Source of the DNA: Phoronis australis
Taxonomy: Eukaryota; Phoronida; Phoronidae
Assembly: GCA_002633005.1 (NCBI GenBank)
Contig: NMRA01000437.1
Span: forward strand, 30,330 to 92,329
Length of the DNA: 62,000 nt
Direction: 5' to 3'
In this document: positions 1-10,955 of the stretch, in pieces
How the letters are laid out: the number at the start of each line of letters is the position of its first letter
How positions within the stretch are numbered: position 1 is the stretch's first letter
Made by a program: the position numbers and the translations under genes
Notes under the pieces: model-generated
What the model was told of the DNA's origin: nothing
What the model saw: the letters and a program-made list of their open reading frames with translations, nothing else
The model's database searches: none

Positions 1-315
1 GAGAGCTTCAGACATTTCCCACGATTCATTGTTTTCTTCTTTCAAGCCATGGACGATTACATTATCACGCCTGGACCGATTTTCTAGGTCATCAATTTTC
101 GCGCTCAGATCTTTAATAAACGTTTTCAATTTTTCGTTCTCTCTTTTCGTGTCTTCATATTCTGTTCTGAGTTTGTTGAATTCTTTTTCCATATTATCGA
201 ATCGCTTGTTTAATGATTCCAAAAGATCTTTGTTTGAGATGTCTTGATTGGGGCTCATATAATCAGCAATAGAGCTGCGAGTATTTGCGCGGCCCCTGTC
301 TTTGCTTCTTGGCAT
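1..315 (-). CDS. LINE ORF1 protein, N-terminal part, cut by the window edge
   Basis: An open frame of 105 codons runs from an ATG at 315-313 on the minus strand to the window edge without a stop. Residues 1-20 are basic and Ser/Arg-rich. Residues ~38-80 are a charged heptad-like coiled coil. Residues 76-90 read DDLENRSRRDNVIVHG, the conserved 'LENRSRR-N-hG' hallmark that joins the coiled coil to the RNA-binding domain of L1-type ORF1 proteins (transposase_22-like family). In that family ORF1 forms trimers that bind the element's RNA and act as a nucleic-acid chaperone during retrotransposition. The rest of ORF1 and any ORF2 would lie outside the window on the left. No break is seen in this part, so the copy could be fairly young. 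A domesticated gene is possible but less likely. Confidence 0.75.
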   Translation of the reverse strand, partial: MPRSKDRGRANTRSSIADYMSPNQDISNKDLLESLNKRFDNMEKEFNKLRTEYEDTKRENEKLKTFIKDLSAKIDDLENRSRRDNVIVHGLKEENNESWEMSEAL

Positions 316-564
316 TGTAATGGCGGATTACGTAACAACAATGGAGAGAGGAGGGATAGGCATCCTAGCAAATACAGTTTTGTCCTGTAGACTATGAGCT
401 GACCATAAAACTTACATTTGTGATAATTCCTCTGTCTCTATGTCTAAATACAGCAACGCACAAATTCCTGAGGCTTGGTTGTCCGTAAATTCCGAGGTAT
501 CTGATATATTATGAGGAGCACAATCACTGAGTCGACATGCCTATATGCAGCAGCGCCCTCTTCT
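316..564. other. Non-coding stretch upstream of the LINE ORF1
   Basis: No supported coding frame. The part next to position 316 would be the 5' untranslated region of the minus-strand LINE. I could not place its 5' boundary. Confidence 0.3.
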
Positions 565-730
565 TTATTAATAATAAATGTTAAAATTCTTCGTTTATAG
601 CCTTCATTTTCGCCGAGGTTGTTTTGGAACAGGCCATCTTTTTTCCGTCTTGGCCGTGCCGTCCAAAGCCGTCATTTTTTTAAAAGGGCCGTCCCAAGGA
701 CGGCCAGGACGGCCGCTAGGTGAGTCCCTG
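565..730 (-). repeat. Dispersed ~155-bp repeat, copy 1 (inverted relative to 16985-17138)
   Basis: The reverse complement of this stretch matches 16985-17138 almost base for base. The match runs from a 'gggactca' start, through a G+C-rich part with repeated 'ggccgtcc' words, to a T/A-rich 'ttattaataa' end. Homology stops sharply at both ends, which marks it as a discrete interspersed unit. It has no lasting reading frame. I do not recognise the family; a SINE or a MITE fragment are both possible. Confidence 0.7.
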
Positions 731-735
731 CTGGT

Positions 736-1430
736 GGGGAATATCAGCCATGCGGTTATAAACAAGGTGCAAAAATTGAGCTAGATCAATCCAAGAGGTA
801 ACCGCATGAAACCAGTTGCAAAATATTCACTGTGAGCCCAGGTATCATGAATGAACACTGCCAGACAAATCTAGTGGTGGGTTAGCCCCGCCAAACACGC
901 CCAAGTACCCGAGTTGAGCTAGATCAACCCACCAGGTAACTGTTTGAAACCAATTGCACGATGTTCAGCATCACTGTAAATGACACAAGTGTTAGATGCC
1001 CGACATTTTCAGTGGTGGGTTGTGCCTCTGCCAGACGATTATCAAAAAGGGTTAAAAATTGAGCTAGATCAACCAAGATGTATCCGCTTAAAACCAGTTA
1101 AAATATTCACCGTAAGCCCAGGTATCACGAATAAACACTGCCAGACAAATCAAGTGGTGGGTTATCCCCGCCAGATACGCCCAAAGGCCTGAGTTGAGCT
1201 AGATCAACCCAAGAGGTAACCGCATGAAACCAGTTCCAAAATATTTGTCGTAAGCCCAGGTATCAAGAATAAATACTGTCAGACAAATCTAGTAGTGGGT
1301 TATCCTCGCCAGACATGCCCAAGTTCCTGAGTTGAGCTAAATCAACCCACCAGGTAACCGTTTGAAACCAATCGTCCGAAGTTCAGCATCACATGCACGT
1401 GGCATAACAGTAAGATGCCCCAATCAGACA
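736..1430 (+). repeat. Two-unit (A-B) satellite array, ~280-bp dimer
   Basis: The anchor 'gagctagatcaa' recurs at about 779, 915, 1061, 1196 and 1331, so steps are 135-146 bp. Two unit types alternate. Type A continues with 'aagaggtaaccgcatgaaacc', type B with 'accaggtaaccgtttgaaacc'. A dimer is therefore about 280 bp. Each unit holds about two copies of a 'GCCAGAC'-like word, roughly 70 bp apart, suggesting an older ~70-bp subunit. The same array occurs in inverted orientation at 8870-9960. No protein-coding frame is conserved. Confidence 0.85.
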
Positions 1431-2117
1431 AATAAAGAGTCGAAACAAAATTGATTATACATGTAAGCCCATTCACATTGAATAAGCATCATATTGAGGA
1501 ACCAGGCTCTTCGATTTTGATGCGCCCACATATTTATATGTGGACGCATTATGCCATCATCTCTGTCCGTCCGTCTGTCCGGTGGGCGGCGTCCGGCGTC
1601 CGCTGCTCTGTCTCCAAAACCCTTTGACATACGTTCATGAAATTTGGCACGTATGTTCCATTCATGAATGGGACGGCATGTGCGAACTTTCGGACGGATC
1701 CGACTACCGTTGTGCCCCCTAGTGGCAATTTCAGTTTTTTACGCTTACCTTTGTATCTTCAAAAGTCCTGAACAGATTTTCATGAAATTTGGTATGTAGG
1801 CACCTATTAGTGAGATGACGCTATCCTGCCGTTTTCAGGTGGATTCGACATAGTTTGCGCCACGTAGTGGCCATTTTTAGTGTTTACGAGTCTGTTTTTG
1901 TGCGTCCACCCCTCTATCAACCAAACCGCTCAAAGGATTATTGTGAAAATTGGCATGTATATGCTTACTATGTAGAGGACGGTTGACGATGATTTTCTGA
2001 CGATTTCGACTACTGAAGCGCCTCCTAGTGGCAGTTTTGATTTTTTGCGCCTATGGCTGTATCTCCTAAACCGTTCGCGGGATCTTTACGAAATTGTGTA
2101 AGTATATTTATATGATG

Positions 2118-3773
2118 TTAACCCTAGTGCTGCTAAGCCCAGGCGTCTCCGGTTTCAACATTCCAATCTGTCTGGCTAATGCCGGAGGTCTCCGGCTGTC
2201 TAGCACTGATCTAAGTAGGTCAAACTCAATTCAAAAATAACGGCCAATCAGAAAATTCAAAAGGGCCTAGTTCGGTTGGGTTGCTTAGAGACAAGCATAA
2301 GATGGTAAGTATTCATAAAAGACTGTTTGTGATTGGCTAATTTAGGCGCATTCCTCAATTGTTCATTGATAAAATATTTCCGCTTTTAAAAATGGCGTCT
2401 TACTTACCTGAATTTGAAAACTTCTACGAAATCTTTAACGATGATGAAAGTGAAGAGGAATTTGAGGGATTTGAGGAAATTAGTGAAGATTCGTCCGATG
2501 ACGATCGCGACTTACCTGCTGGCTCCGAAGCCGAATGGGTTGAAGGCGATCGCGAGCCCGCCCATCTCGGGTTTTCCGCGACTCCCGGTTTGGCTACGGG
2601 AATACACCTGCCAGAAGATCCCCAGCCGCTCGATTTTTTTAAGTTGTTCGTCACCGACAACGATTTTAAAGAAATGGCGTATGAGACCAACAAATACGCG
2701 GCTGACGAACTTTCTAAAAGTCAGGATAGGCTGAAGGAGAATTCCCGGTTTAGGAAGTGGCGAGACACGACCAGGCAAGAAATGAAGGTGTTTATCGCTA
2801 TGACCATCGCGATGGGACTAGTTGTCCAGCTAGATTTGTCTTCTTACTGGACAACTGATGAAGTTTGCGAGACACCTTTCTTTAGAAAGTGTATGTCCAG
2901 GGACAGATTTTGGCTGCTGATGTCTTTTTTTCACCTGGCAGATAATGCCAACCAAATTCGTCGTGGCCTACCTGGATTCAACCCTATTGCACAAACTTGG
3001 ATCATTATACCAGAACATCATTTCCCGCTTTCATTCTGTATATACACCACATCAGCAGCTCTCATTAGACGAAGGAATGGTGCCTTGGAGAGGAAATTTA
3101 TCTTTTCGAGTATACAATCCCGACAAACCAAAAAAGTATGGAATAAAAGCCTACATGATCTGTGATGCAGTAACCGGATATTGTTCGAAATTCAAACTGT
3201 ATTCTGGCAAAAGCGAAACACCCCCTTCTGAAGACGGAGCAACATACGACCTGGTAATGGATTTAATGCGAGGGTACTTTGGACAAGGCTATATTTTATT
3301 CATGGATAATTACTATAGTTCAATTAAACTTTATAAAGATCTGTGGGAGTTAGGTTGCGGTGCGACAGGAACTCTTAGACAAAATCGTCGCGGTGTGCCC
3401 CAATTTGTAAAGGAAAAGAAAGTCAGTAAGGGAGATATATTTTGTGTGCATGATAATAACCTATTACTTGTAAAATTTCATGATAGAAAAGTGGTTCATT
3501 TATTGACAACTGTAGATAAAGGTAGTAAAATAGCAACTGGCAAAACAAATCCACGTGACCAAACCCCTATAGAGAAGCCAGCAGTAGTAATAACGTATGA
3601 TAAATTCATGGGTGGAGTAGATCGCTCTGACCAAATGGTCAGCTATGCTACCTTCAATGCTCGAACCCTTAAATGGTGGAAGAGAGTAATATTTCANGTT
3701 GAGCTTGACCTAAAAATAGCCAGCCAGACAGCCTACTAGACACTGTTTATAGGGATAGCACTACAAGGGTTAA
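2118..3773 (+). mobile_element. piggyBac-type DNA transposon with TTAA target duplication
   Basis: TTAA stands at 2118-2121 and again at 3770-3773. Inside them the left end reads CCCTAGTGCTGC and the right end, reversed, CCCTTGTAGTGC, short imperfect inverted repeats beginning with CCCT as in other piggyBac elements. The element is 1.65 kb and encodes one damaged transposase. The DNA on both sides belongs to one host repeat, and other copies of that repeat show the unoccupied site (near 25345 and 4213, reading 'gttgacaacggacga'). The boundaries are therefore set by both the termini and the empty site. The element is short for the family because the 3' part of its gene is missing. Confidence 0.9.
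2392..3739 (+). pseudogene. piggyBac-family transposase (DDE_Tnp_1_7), frameshifted and C-terminally truncated
   Basis: The likely start is the ATG at 2392 (context AAAATGG), ahead of an acidic N-terminus rich in Asp/Glu/Ser that is usual for piggyBac transposases. The N-terminal transposase domain follows (…FFRKCMSRDRFWLLMSFFHL). An extra base near 2986 shifts the frame, and the catalytic part continues in the frame open from 2945. The three family catalytic Asp positions are visible, in LSLDEGMVPWRG, ILFMDNYYSS and GGVDRSDQM. After KWWKRV the sequence passes an unresolved base (3697) and ends in a short unrelated tail with a stop at 3737-3739. The Cys-rich C-terminal finger of the family is missing. 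The transposase would act in the nucleus, excising and inserting at TTAA. This copy looks inactive. Confidence 0.88.
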
Positions 3774-4677
3774 CAATGGAAGATGACGACTTTTGGACGG
3801 ATCCGACTACCGGTGTGTCCCCTAGTGACAATTTTAGTTTTTTACGCTTACCTTTGTATCTTCAAAAGTCCTGAACGGATTTTCATGGAATTTGGTGTGT
3901 AGGCACCTATTAGTGACATGACGCTATCCTCCCATTTTCAGATGGATTCGACATAGTTTGCGCAACCTAGTGGCCATTTTTAGTGTTTTCGAGTCTGTTT
4001 TTGTGCGTCCACCCCTCTATCAACCAAACCGCTCTAAGGATGATTGTGAAAATTGCGGTGTATGTGCTTACTATAAGGAAGACAGCTGACAATGATTTTC
4101 AGACGATTTGGACTACTGTGGCGCCTTCTAGTGGCAGTTTTTTTTGCGCCCATGGCTGTATTTCCCAAACCGTTTGCAGGATCTTTACTAAATTTAGCAA
4201 GTGTATTTATGTGATGTTGACAACGGACGATGATGTCTTTAGGATGATTCTGACTACCGTTATGCCTCTAGTGGCAATTTTAGTATTTGCCTCCAGTGGC
4301 AATTTTAGTATTTTACATTGACCTCTGTATTTTCATAGGTCTTCAGGTGTATACTTTTTGTTACTTCGTGACTATGAAGGAAAAGTGCCAAGTAGAAATT
4401 TGTTTCTGGCATTCTAATGCTGTGCTAATCTCGTATGTTGGTAAATTTTGTTTTTAATTCTATATTTCTGTGGTGCTTTAAGCAACTGGTGTATAGGATG
4501 TGCTTGTATTATGAAGATTACTCACATTTTGCCCCTAGCCTATTGAGGAGACAATGACCATGCCTTTCCATTTTGCTAAGTACAACATACTACATATATG
4601 TCCTCTACTGGCCACTTTATGGTACCAATAAACAACCCTAGAAGGATACCGTATGCGGTGCAATTGTGGGCGCATTT

Positions 4678-4692
4678 CAACGCTCTGCGTTG
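4678..4692 (+). repeat. Terminal hairpin of the tandem-unit element, copy 1
   Basis: A perfect 6-bp stem, CAACGC/GCGTTG, closes a TCT loop and is followed by 'ctcttgtt'. In the other copy (25945-25959) the stem is CAAAGC/GCTTTG, so one pair changed on both sides. The 3' end of the element lies just after, at about 4700. Confidence 0.65.
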
Positions 4693-5138
4693 CTCTTGTT
4701 AATAAAGCCACTGAGTCCGTACGACATAGGTTACCACAAAAGGTGAAAGATTTTTGTCTGCAAGTTTACGTCAGGGCATGAAAACCAGAAACATCGCGCC
4801 TGGTGTCGCAGCGACCTCACAAGTCCATGCGAAAACAGCTGAATAATCCACATGATTCACTTTTAAATAGCACATTGTGTTTGCACGAATTTTGATTTTT
4901 CGTTGTCCTATTTTACCAGTCTAAGCTGCGTCCCTCTGTTTTCGGACGAGTCATTTGATGCAACTGCTAAAACGAATAATAACCAAAATGCCGTCTTTTG
5001 CTGTCTTCTGCGTTATGTATGCGCGCCAACTACCTTCATTTCACCCAGTGATTAATGGCAAATTTGGCAAAACTTACCAGCTTTGGGCGATCCATCTTTA
5101 TAGTAAACCGAGCCCCAGGGCTCGACATAACAAGCTGC

Positions 5139-5156
5139 AGGTCGCATTTGCGACCT
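5139..5156. repeat. Perfect 8-bp-stem inverted repeat
   Basis: AGGTCGCA, a TT loop and TGCGACCT form a perfect palindrome. Degenerate relatives ('gcgagctgag', 'acgacctg') follow up to 5245, so the hairpin is part of a small cluster of related words. No gene neighbours it. Confidence 0.6.
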
Positions 5157-7408
5157 GAAATTTGGAAATGCGAGCTGAGATTTTTGTCAGCTCGTATCAA
5201 GTGGCAAAATACGACCTGTAATTTCTAACGAATGCGAGCTGAGTTTTTACACTTCTCGCCAGATACCTGACAAATATAAAGCAGCTGTTGATCCGACCAT
5301 TACTTGGTTGTTGCCAAATCCAAGTTCAAAAGACCACTAACTGAGAACAGCCCTCCCGATGACTTGTAAGCAAGTCGCGTGACCATGGGATATGCAGAAT
5401 CGATCTCTGATGCGTTTCATTGGCTAACATTTTTGGCCACTTATGCAAATTTCCGGATTTGCCGAAGAAAGTTTCAGGCCACATAACACGTGATAAAACC
5501 TCACAAAACAGTGGTGTTTCTATTAATTCTTAAGCGATCAACTTATCAAACTTTGTGGTGGACAAATATGTTTGTTTTTCGCTTAAGATGTCCTTATTAC
5601 CTTTACCAAATATCCACGACAATATCCCTGATATCGCACTGCGGCACTGGTCGGTCCCGTTGTTAGCGTGCAAGCGGTCCCGGCAAGACAATCGTGACTT
5701 AGATATGTGCGCCTCGTTTTTATCCCATAAGACAGCCAAAGTGAAAATGACAACCTATTAATCCCCAAACAACAATCACATCTTTACTTTCAGTTGCCAA
5801 GAAATTCTCAAACCCCATTACTTGTTTCTCAGTGGGGCTACGTGTGCGAAATATGATTTGTCTTTCACACATTGTTGCCAACGTAAAGTGTAGGCCTATT
5901 CCAGCGATTCAAGTGCGTGAACTCACGCGTGCGCACCGTTTTGAAGCTGTACATCAAAAGAGAACAGCGGCAGTCCTAAATGAAAGAGTATACCGGCTTG
6001 GCTCTGTCAAGAACCCGGGTGCCAATGGTTTATTTGAAAATGAACTCATAGATTTCCGGTGGTTACGATGCTTTACGATATTCCCCGAGACGGATGTAAC
6101 CCAGAACTGATATTTTCCGGTTCCGACGTTTCTCGAGGTCGATGTTCTCTAAACCCTATATTCTATGCCCGTAGCCAGCTATTGCAACTAAACGGGTACT
6201 AGATGCGAAATTGTGTTTAGCGAACTTTTTATTCTTCTCTTCATACACCTCCCCCCGCCCCCTCCCCGGCAACTTTTCGTTCCCCTGACCACCGCCTCCG
6301 CAAAAATGTTCAGACTCCAATAGAAACAATCGTGTTCTAGCTGAAGCGGGCAATTAAAAACAAAATTATTCCGGGTGGCTATAAAGGGTACAGTGTAGGT
6401 GGTAACGATATGCAATAAGTCACCCCTTCTAGATGGAGTTTGCCTCGCAAAATCGTATTATTATGACGTTTCATTGTAGTCTTTTAATATCTTATTACCG
6501 CAAACACTCAGGTTAACGACTATGCTAACGCACAAGCCTACTCCCTACCTTTGAAGTGTTTCACAATAAGCGCTCACTGACCTACTAAGCGTTCCCCCTC
6601 AACTTTTGAGAATTTCCAATTAAGCGCCCACAGTTTAGGCTAGCACCCATCATATCGCACTACAAACGACCGCGTGTGGTTTAAAATTGACTCGCAGCCT
6701 ATATGGTGTGTCATTCTCATTTTACACAACAAAGTCCGTTTTCAAAAACGTCTTTTCTCAATATGTAAAAACCAAATCCCGGCTTTGTTTTATACCTCCG
6801 AAAGAAAGTTAACACTAGTGACATGCGTGCCGTTTTGTGACTGACCTATTTTCCCCATACCTGGAAGGTATTGAGCAAACTTGCTATTACCAGATGGAAA
6901 CTCGCACGGAGGGAGTCGGGAATTATTTGGAGGCTAATCACTTCATGGAAAACTAATTGTTGAGTACGTAAACAGCATAAGTACCACTTTTTTGTAGTTG
7001 TGAAATTTGCACTGAATTGTTTATTCGGTTAAAGCATCGTTTCAAAGATTTTTTCGTCACGTTTTTCAAACATGAGTTAAGTTGCAAAATGTGGGCTGTG
7101 AACAAAAAGCGGAGGAAATTTGCCCTCGGAGTTAGTTCGAATCTTTAACGACTTTGATGCCAGCCAGTAGCAGGTCAGACCTAGCAAAATCCGGGATACT
7201 TTTTCAATGGGTATTTTCTCCCTTTTCAAATCGCAAACTTAGCTACTCGAATGCACGCGTCAGTTAGAGAGCACTAATTCAACTTTCACGTCGGGAACTT
7301 GTCTTGCGCTCTAGAGACTTTCAATGGCGGTCGTGTAGAACAGTAACGCCGTACCTGCATGAACGAAGTCAGTTTTGGTATCTGAAATTCGTGAGTATTT
7401 AACGCGGC

Positions 7409-8525
7409 AGGTTCAATACTCCGAAGGTGCAGTACTCCGAATGCCCATTACTCTGAAGTTTCGTTATCCTCTAAAATTCACTTCTTTGAATTTCCAGTAT
7501 TCCAAAACCAGGACTAGGTCTCTTATCTTTGTGCTCGAAATGAACTCGAAATTATCTTTGGCAATACCTCTCCTCCTTTTGTGCGAGTTCAAGATAAGTA
7601 GTTATCAGACTGTGCTTGAATAAGTATAGTTTATGCATGTGAGTTTCTAGTCCCAAGTTTGTACTTAAAAACCGCCCTTATATTCGTGCTACAACCTCGA
7701 GTAAAAACTCAAAATTTGGAGCTCAAACTCGAACTTTTAGCTTTAATGATGGATTGATCAACTGCAAACAAGGACTAATAAATCATCCACGTAAGTCATT
7801 ATGTACTCAAGCATATAGAGTAATAGACACTTATCTGGAGTTCACACTAAAGTAGAGCAATGCCTAACATAATTTCGAATTCCATTTCGAGTAAAAAGAT
7901 TCGAGACTGGGACCAGAACTCCAATAGTTCACTACTCTGATTGTGTGATCACGACTCACTCTCAAGCAGAGACAACATCTGGGGCACAGCTGCGGCGACC
8001 AACGGCGGTTTCAAATTGAGGAAGACCAAATGGGACTCCCTGATTTTGTGAGAAGTGGTAGGGACTGGGTGGCCTACTAACTTCATTTAGTTTCAACCTG
8101 GCCGTATGCATCGCGCTGCCATTCGATCTTGACATGGACTTGATGAATTGTGTCATGGTTGATAATCCATCAGTATTCCTACTTCGTATCATTTTAAAAT
8201 GCAAGTACGTACACATTTTAAGACATGCGGGCAATTTCGCATACGCATGAAGTCTGACTACGGTTTCTAGTTGTGCTGGCCAGCTGGAGACCGTGGTCAC
8301 TGTCCACATGGAATCCAAACCAAGTGTTTTAGTGCCCGGGTGTTGTTTTCGGTATAGGTGCATCTAATAACTGAAATATCGTTCATTTTTTAATGTAAAA
8401 GTTTCAAAATCACATCTGAGTTTGAAAGTTGAGATATTTTCGAAGGGGTGAATCTTCGGATTGGTGAATCGTCAAACTAGTGAACCTTCCGAGTAGTAAA
8501 CCTTCGAAATAGTGGGATGTTCCCA
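7409..8525. repeat. Possible decayed foldback region with 'actccgaaggt' words
   Basis: At 7409-7470 the words 'actccgaaggtgc', 'actccgaatgcc' and 'actctgaag' follow each other every 16-20 bp. At 8445-8525 similar words occur on the opposite strand (reverse complement: 'ttcgaaggtttactactcggaaggttcac'). This suggests inverted arms around a ~1-kb centre. Similarity is low and the boundaries are uncertain. Confidence 0.3.
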
Positions 8526-8869
8526 TTTCCAGTGATGCAAGCAACTTAAGTAATACAACCAGATGAACAATTTTAAGTCATTCACTGAATAAACTTCATA
8601 TTTCCGTTTGAGTATGCAATGAGGTGTAATCACTCATTTAAGCATGGCTGATTTGAAACTTTGTCAGGAGATAATGTGAGAATGTTCTCTTCCCCCTAAT
8701 TAAGCTGAATCAAAGGCCATATGGAAATTTCTACTTTTCGACGTTAGCAAAATACCAAAGGTCCACCGTTCTTGAAATTCGAACCACCCCCCCCCGCTCA
8801 ATGCTGGCTACGGGCCTGAATAGGATATATGCATTTGGGTAGAGAGATAGGGGCATCTAATATAAAGTC

Positions 8870-9960
8870 ACCACTGCATCGAACAAACCTCTGCATGCTA
8901 CTGCCCCACCACTAGAAATGTATGTAAAATACCTTTTGTTGCATGCAGAATGCTGCTCGACATTATGCAAATGGTTTCAAACGGTTACCTGGCGGGTAAA
9001 TCTGGTCGAACTCAGATATTTGATCCTGTGTGGCGGGGCCAATCCAGTACTAGACTGGTCTCGCAGTGTTTATTCATGATACATGGGCTTACGTAGAATA
9101 TTTTGCAACTGGTTTCATGCGGTTACCTCTTGGGTTGATTTACCTCAAATTTCAACCCTTCTTTAGTCGTCTGGCAGGGACACCCCACCACTGAAATTGT
9201 CTGGCATCTTACGGTTATACGATGTACAGTGATGCTGAGCATCGTGCAGTTGGTTTCAAACGGTTACGTCGTGGGTTGATCTAGCTCAACTAATGTATTT
9301 GGGCGTGTCTGGCGGGCTAACCCACCACGAGATTTGTCTGGCAGTGTTTATTCGTGATACCTGGGCTTACGGTGAATATTTTGGAACTGGTTTTAAACGG
9401 TTACCTCTTGGGTTGATCTAGCTCCATTTTTAACCCTTTTTGATAATCGTCTGGCAGGGGCACCCACCACTGAAATTGTCTGGCATCTAACACTTGTGCC
9501 ATGTACATTCATGCTGAACATCGTGTAATTGGTTTCAAACAGTTACCTGGTGGGTTGATCTAACTCAACTCGGGTATTTGGGCGTGTCTGGCGAGGCTAA
9601 CTCACCACTAGATTTGTCTGGCAGTGTTCATTCGTGATACCTGGGCTAACGGTGAATATTTTGCATCTGGTTTCATGCGGTTACCTCTTGGATTGATCTA
9701 GCTCAATTTTTGCACCTTGTTTATAACCGTGTGGCTGGTACTCCCCACCACTGAAATTGTCTGGCAATGACCAATTTTGATACAGTGGATTACGAGGTAG
9801 GTATCCAAGGCAGTTTGAAGTGGTTACCAGAAAAGTTGATATAGCTCAATTTTTGAGTGTCATTCTCTTGCCTCCTTTGACCATACCCACCATAGCGAGC
9901 CTGCCAGACAACCATTTCCAAGCATCACGATACCCATAGAGCACTGTGGCACCAAAGAAA
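8870..9960 (-). repeat. Two-unit (A-B) satellite array, inverted partner of 736-1430
   Basis: The reverse complement shows the same alternating units as 736-1430. The reversed anchor 'ttgatctagctcaa' lies at about 9136, 9272, 9413, 9556, 9692 and 9837 (steps 136-145 bp), with a more decayed unit near 8996. The segment around 9040-9735, read in reverse, runs parallel to the whole first array, including its left edge ('cggttataaacaaggtgc'). The two arrays are thus inverted copies about 7.4 kb apart, and this one carries extra units on its right side. Confidence 0.85.
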
Positions 9961-10469
9961 ATTGGTGTTAAACGCACGTGGCCAGGAAGCGCGCGCGCTA
10001 CATACATGAACCTGTCATCAAAGACCTTAGTCGGGAATTTTCAATTCATGAAACGGGTAGCATAGCATCGATAAGAAATGAACGTTGGCACTAATTTCCG
10101 ACAATTTCTAATACTATAAAACATGTTTGCGTTATTTTTGAGATGTACTGTTTGATTAACCATAATTGGTGTTTTTAAGCCGAACATCCGATAAAGTGAC
10201 AACTGACAGTGAATGCTTACACACCCTTACACCGAAAAATAACTGTCAGATAGTTACGTACGCATCCAGCTACACGGCGACTAATATGGGCCTTACCAAG
10301 ACAAATGTCGAAAGTTTTTAGCACGAGACCGGCGAGTGCTGAATGAAACACGCTCTGGTTTAGGCCTACTGCCTGTGCAAATTTCTTTAGACACATCTAG
10401 CTAGTTAGAGTGCGTGCCTCTGGCCAAAAGACGGTCTCTGCTTTGGCAAATGAACTCTGGTGACACGCA

Positions 10470-10955
10470 CGCGCTCGCTTATTCGCAGACGAACTTCAAA
10501 ACAAACGTCACGTGACAACATGTTTGTTCGTCCAGACATTTTTCTCGCCGTGTTGCCGATCATACATGTAGATGCACAGATTTGTATTTAAACCTGCCGT
10601 TAATCCAGACTCCACGGGAACTTAAAAAATCTTAGAGATGCTACTTATAAAACTTAATGAGGATTTTAGGTAATTTGCTTGAGTCAAAACCATTTTTATT
10701 CAATCATTGAAATCGCCATATCGAAGACGGCGATTTCGAGGCAGTCAGTCGGCGAGTTTTCGCCCTGGAATTTCAGCACAATTTTCTGTAAAATGGTCGT
10801 AATTTAGCTGCAAAGTTTGATAGCAATGCACCACAGTTTTGTTGAAAGTCTTTCATAGATTACATATACGTCACAGAGCGTAAATTTTATGAATGTTAGC
10901 TTCCGATTTCACCCGTTTCGGAGACCGGGTTTCAACCGCCTTGGGTTACAATATC
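10470..10955 (+). repeat. Dispersed ~490-bp repeat, copy 1
   Basis: Shares long blocks with 22185-22712 (same strand) and 55595-56085 (reverse). The blocks are 'gcagacgaacttcaaaacaaacgtcacgtgac', the 'gcaatgcaccac…tttgt' block and the 'tttcggagaccgggtttcaaccgcctt' block, in the same order with the same spacing. It is non-coding. It includes a CACGTG palindrome. Confidence 0.75.

Larger units (their letters stand above)
1508..4700 (+). mobile_element. Non-autonomous element with ~150-bp tandem units (HINE-like), split by a piggyBac insertion
   Basis: Without the piggyBac at 2118-3773 this is a ~1.5-kb non-coding element. The anchor 'tagtggc(a/c)' recurs at ~1718, 1869, 2028, 3822, 3967, 4127 and 4268. 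Removing the insertion gives steps near 151, 159, 142, 145, 160 and 141 bp, a three-unit higher-order repeat of ~447 bp. The left end has 'ttttgatgcgcccaca' and the right end its inverted near-match (gtgggcgcatttcaa). A hairpin lies inside each end: 1521-1548 (12-bp stem, bulged) and 4678-4692 (CAACGC/GCGTTG). Tandem cores, short inverted subterminal repeats and an end hairpin are known for Helentron-associated elements (HINEs). The class assignment is inference. A second copy lies at 24795-25965. Confidence 0.6.
4701..8869. other. Non-coding, repeat-derived DNA; no gene supported
   Basis: No frame here has recognisable domains or convincing splice signals. Visible items are a perfect hairpin at 5139-5156, words of the 'aagcgcccac' type at 6565-6640, a field of short related words at 7409-8525, and a run of C at 8787-8796. 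The open frames at 5832-6110 (+) and 7962-8363 (-) show no family features. A Met-started hydrophobic stretch near 7542 looks like a signal peptide but has no usable donor after it. Confidence 0.4.

Noticed and set aside
7542-7622. Met-started hydrophobic peptide resembling a signal peptide for the Ig receptor
   Set aside because: No GT donor in the right phase after it, and it lies in a field of short repeats.
7962-8363. 133-codon open frame on the minus strand
   Set aside because: No domain, no codon or motif pattern, no splice context, and it lies in repeat-derived DNA.
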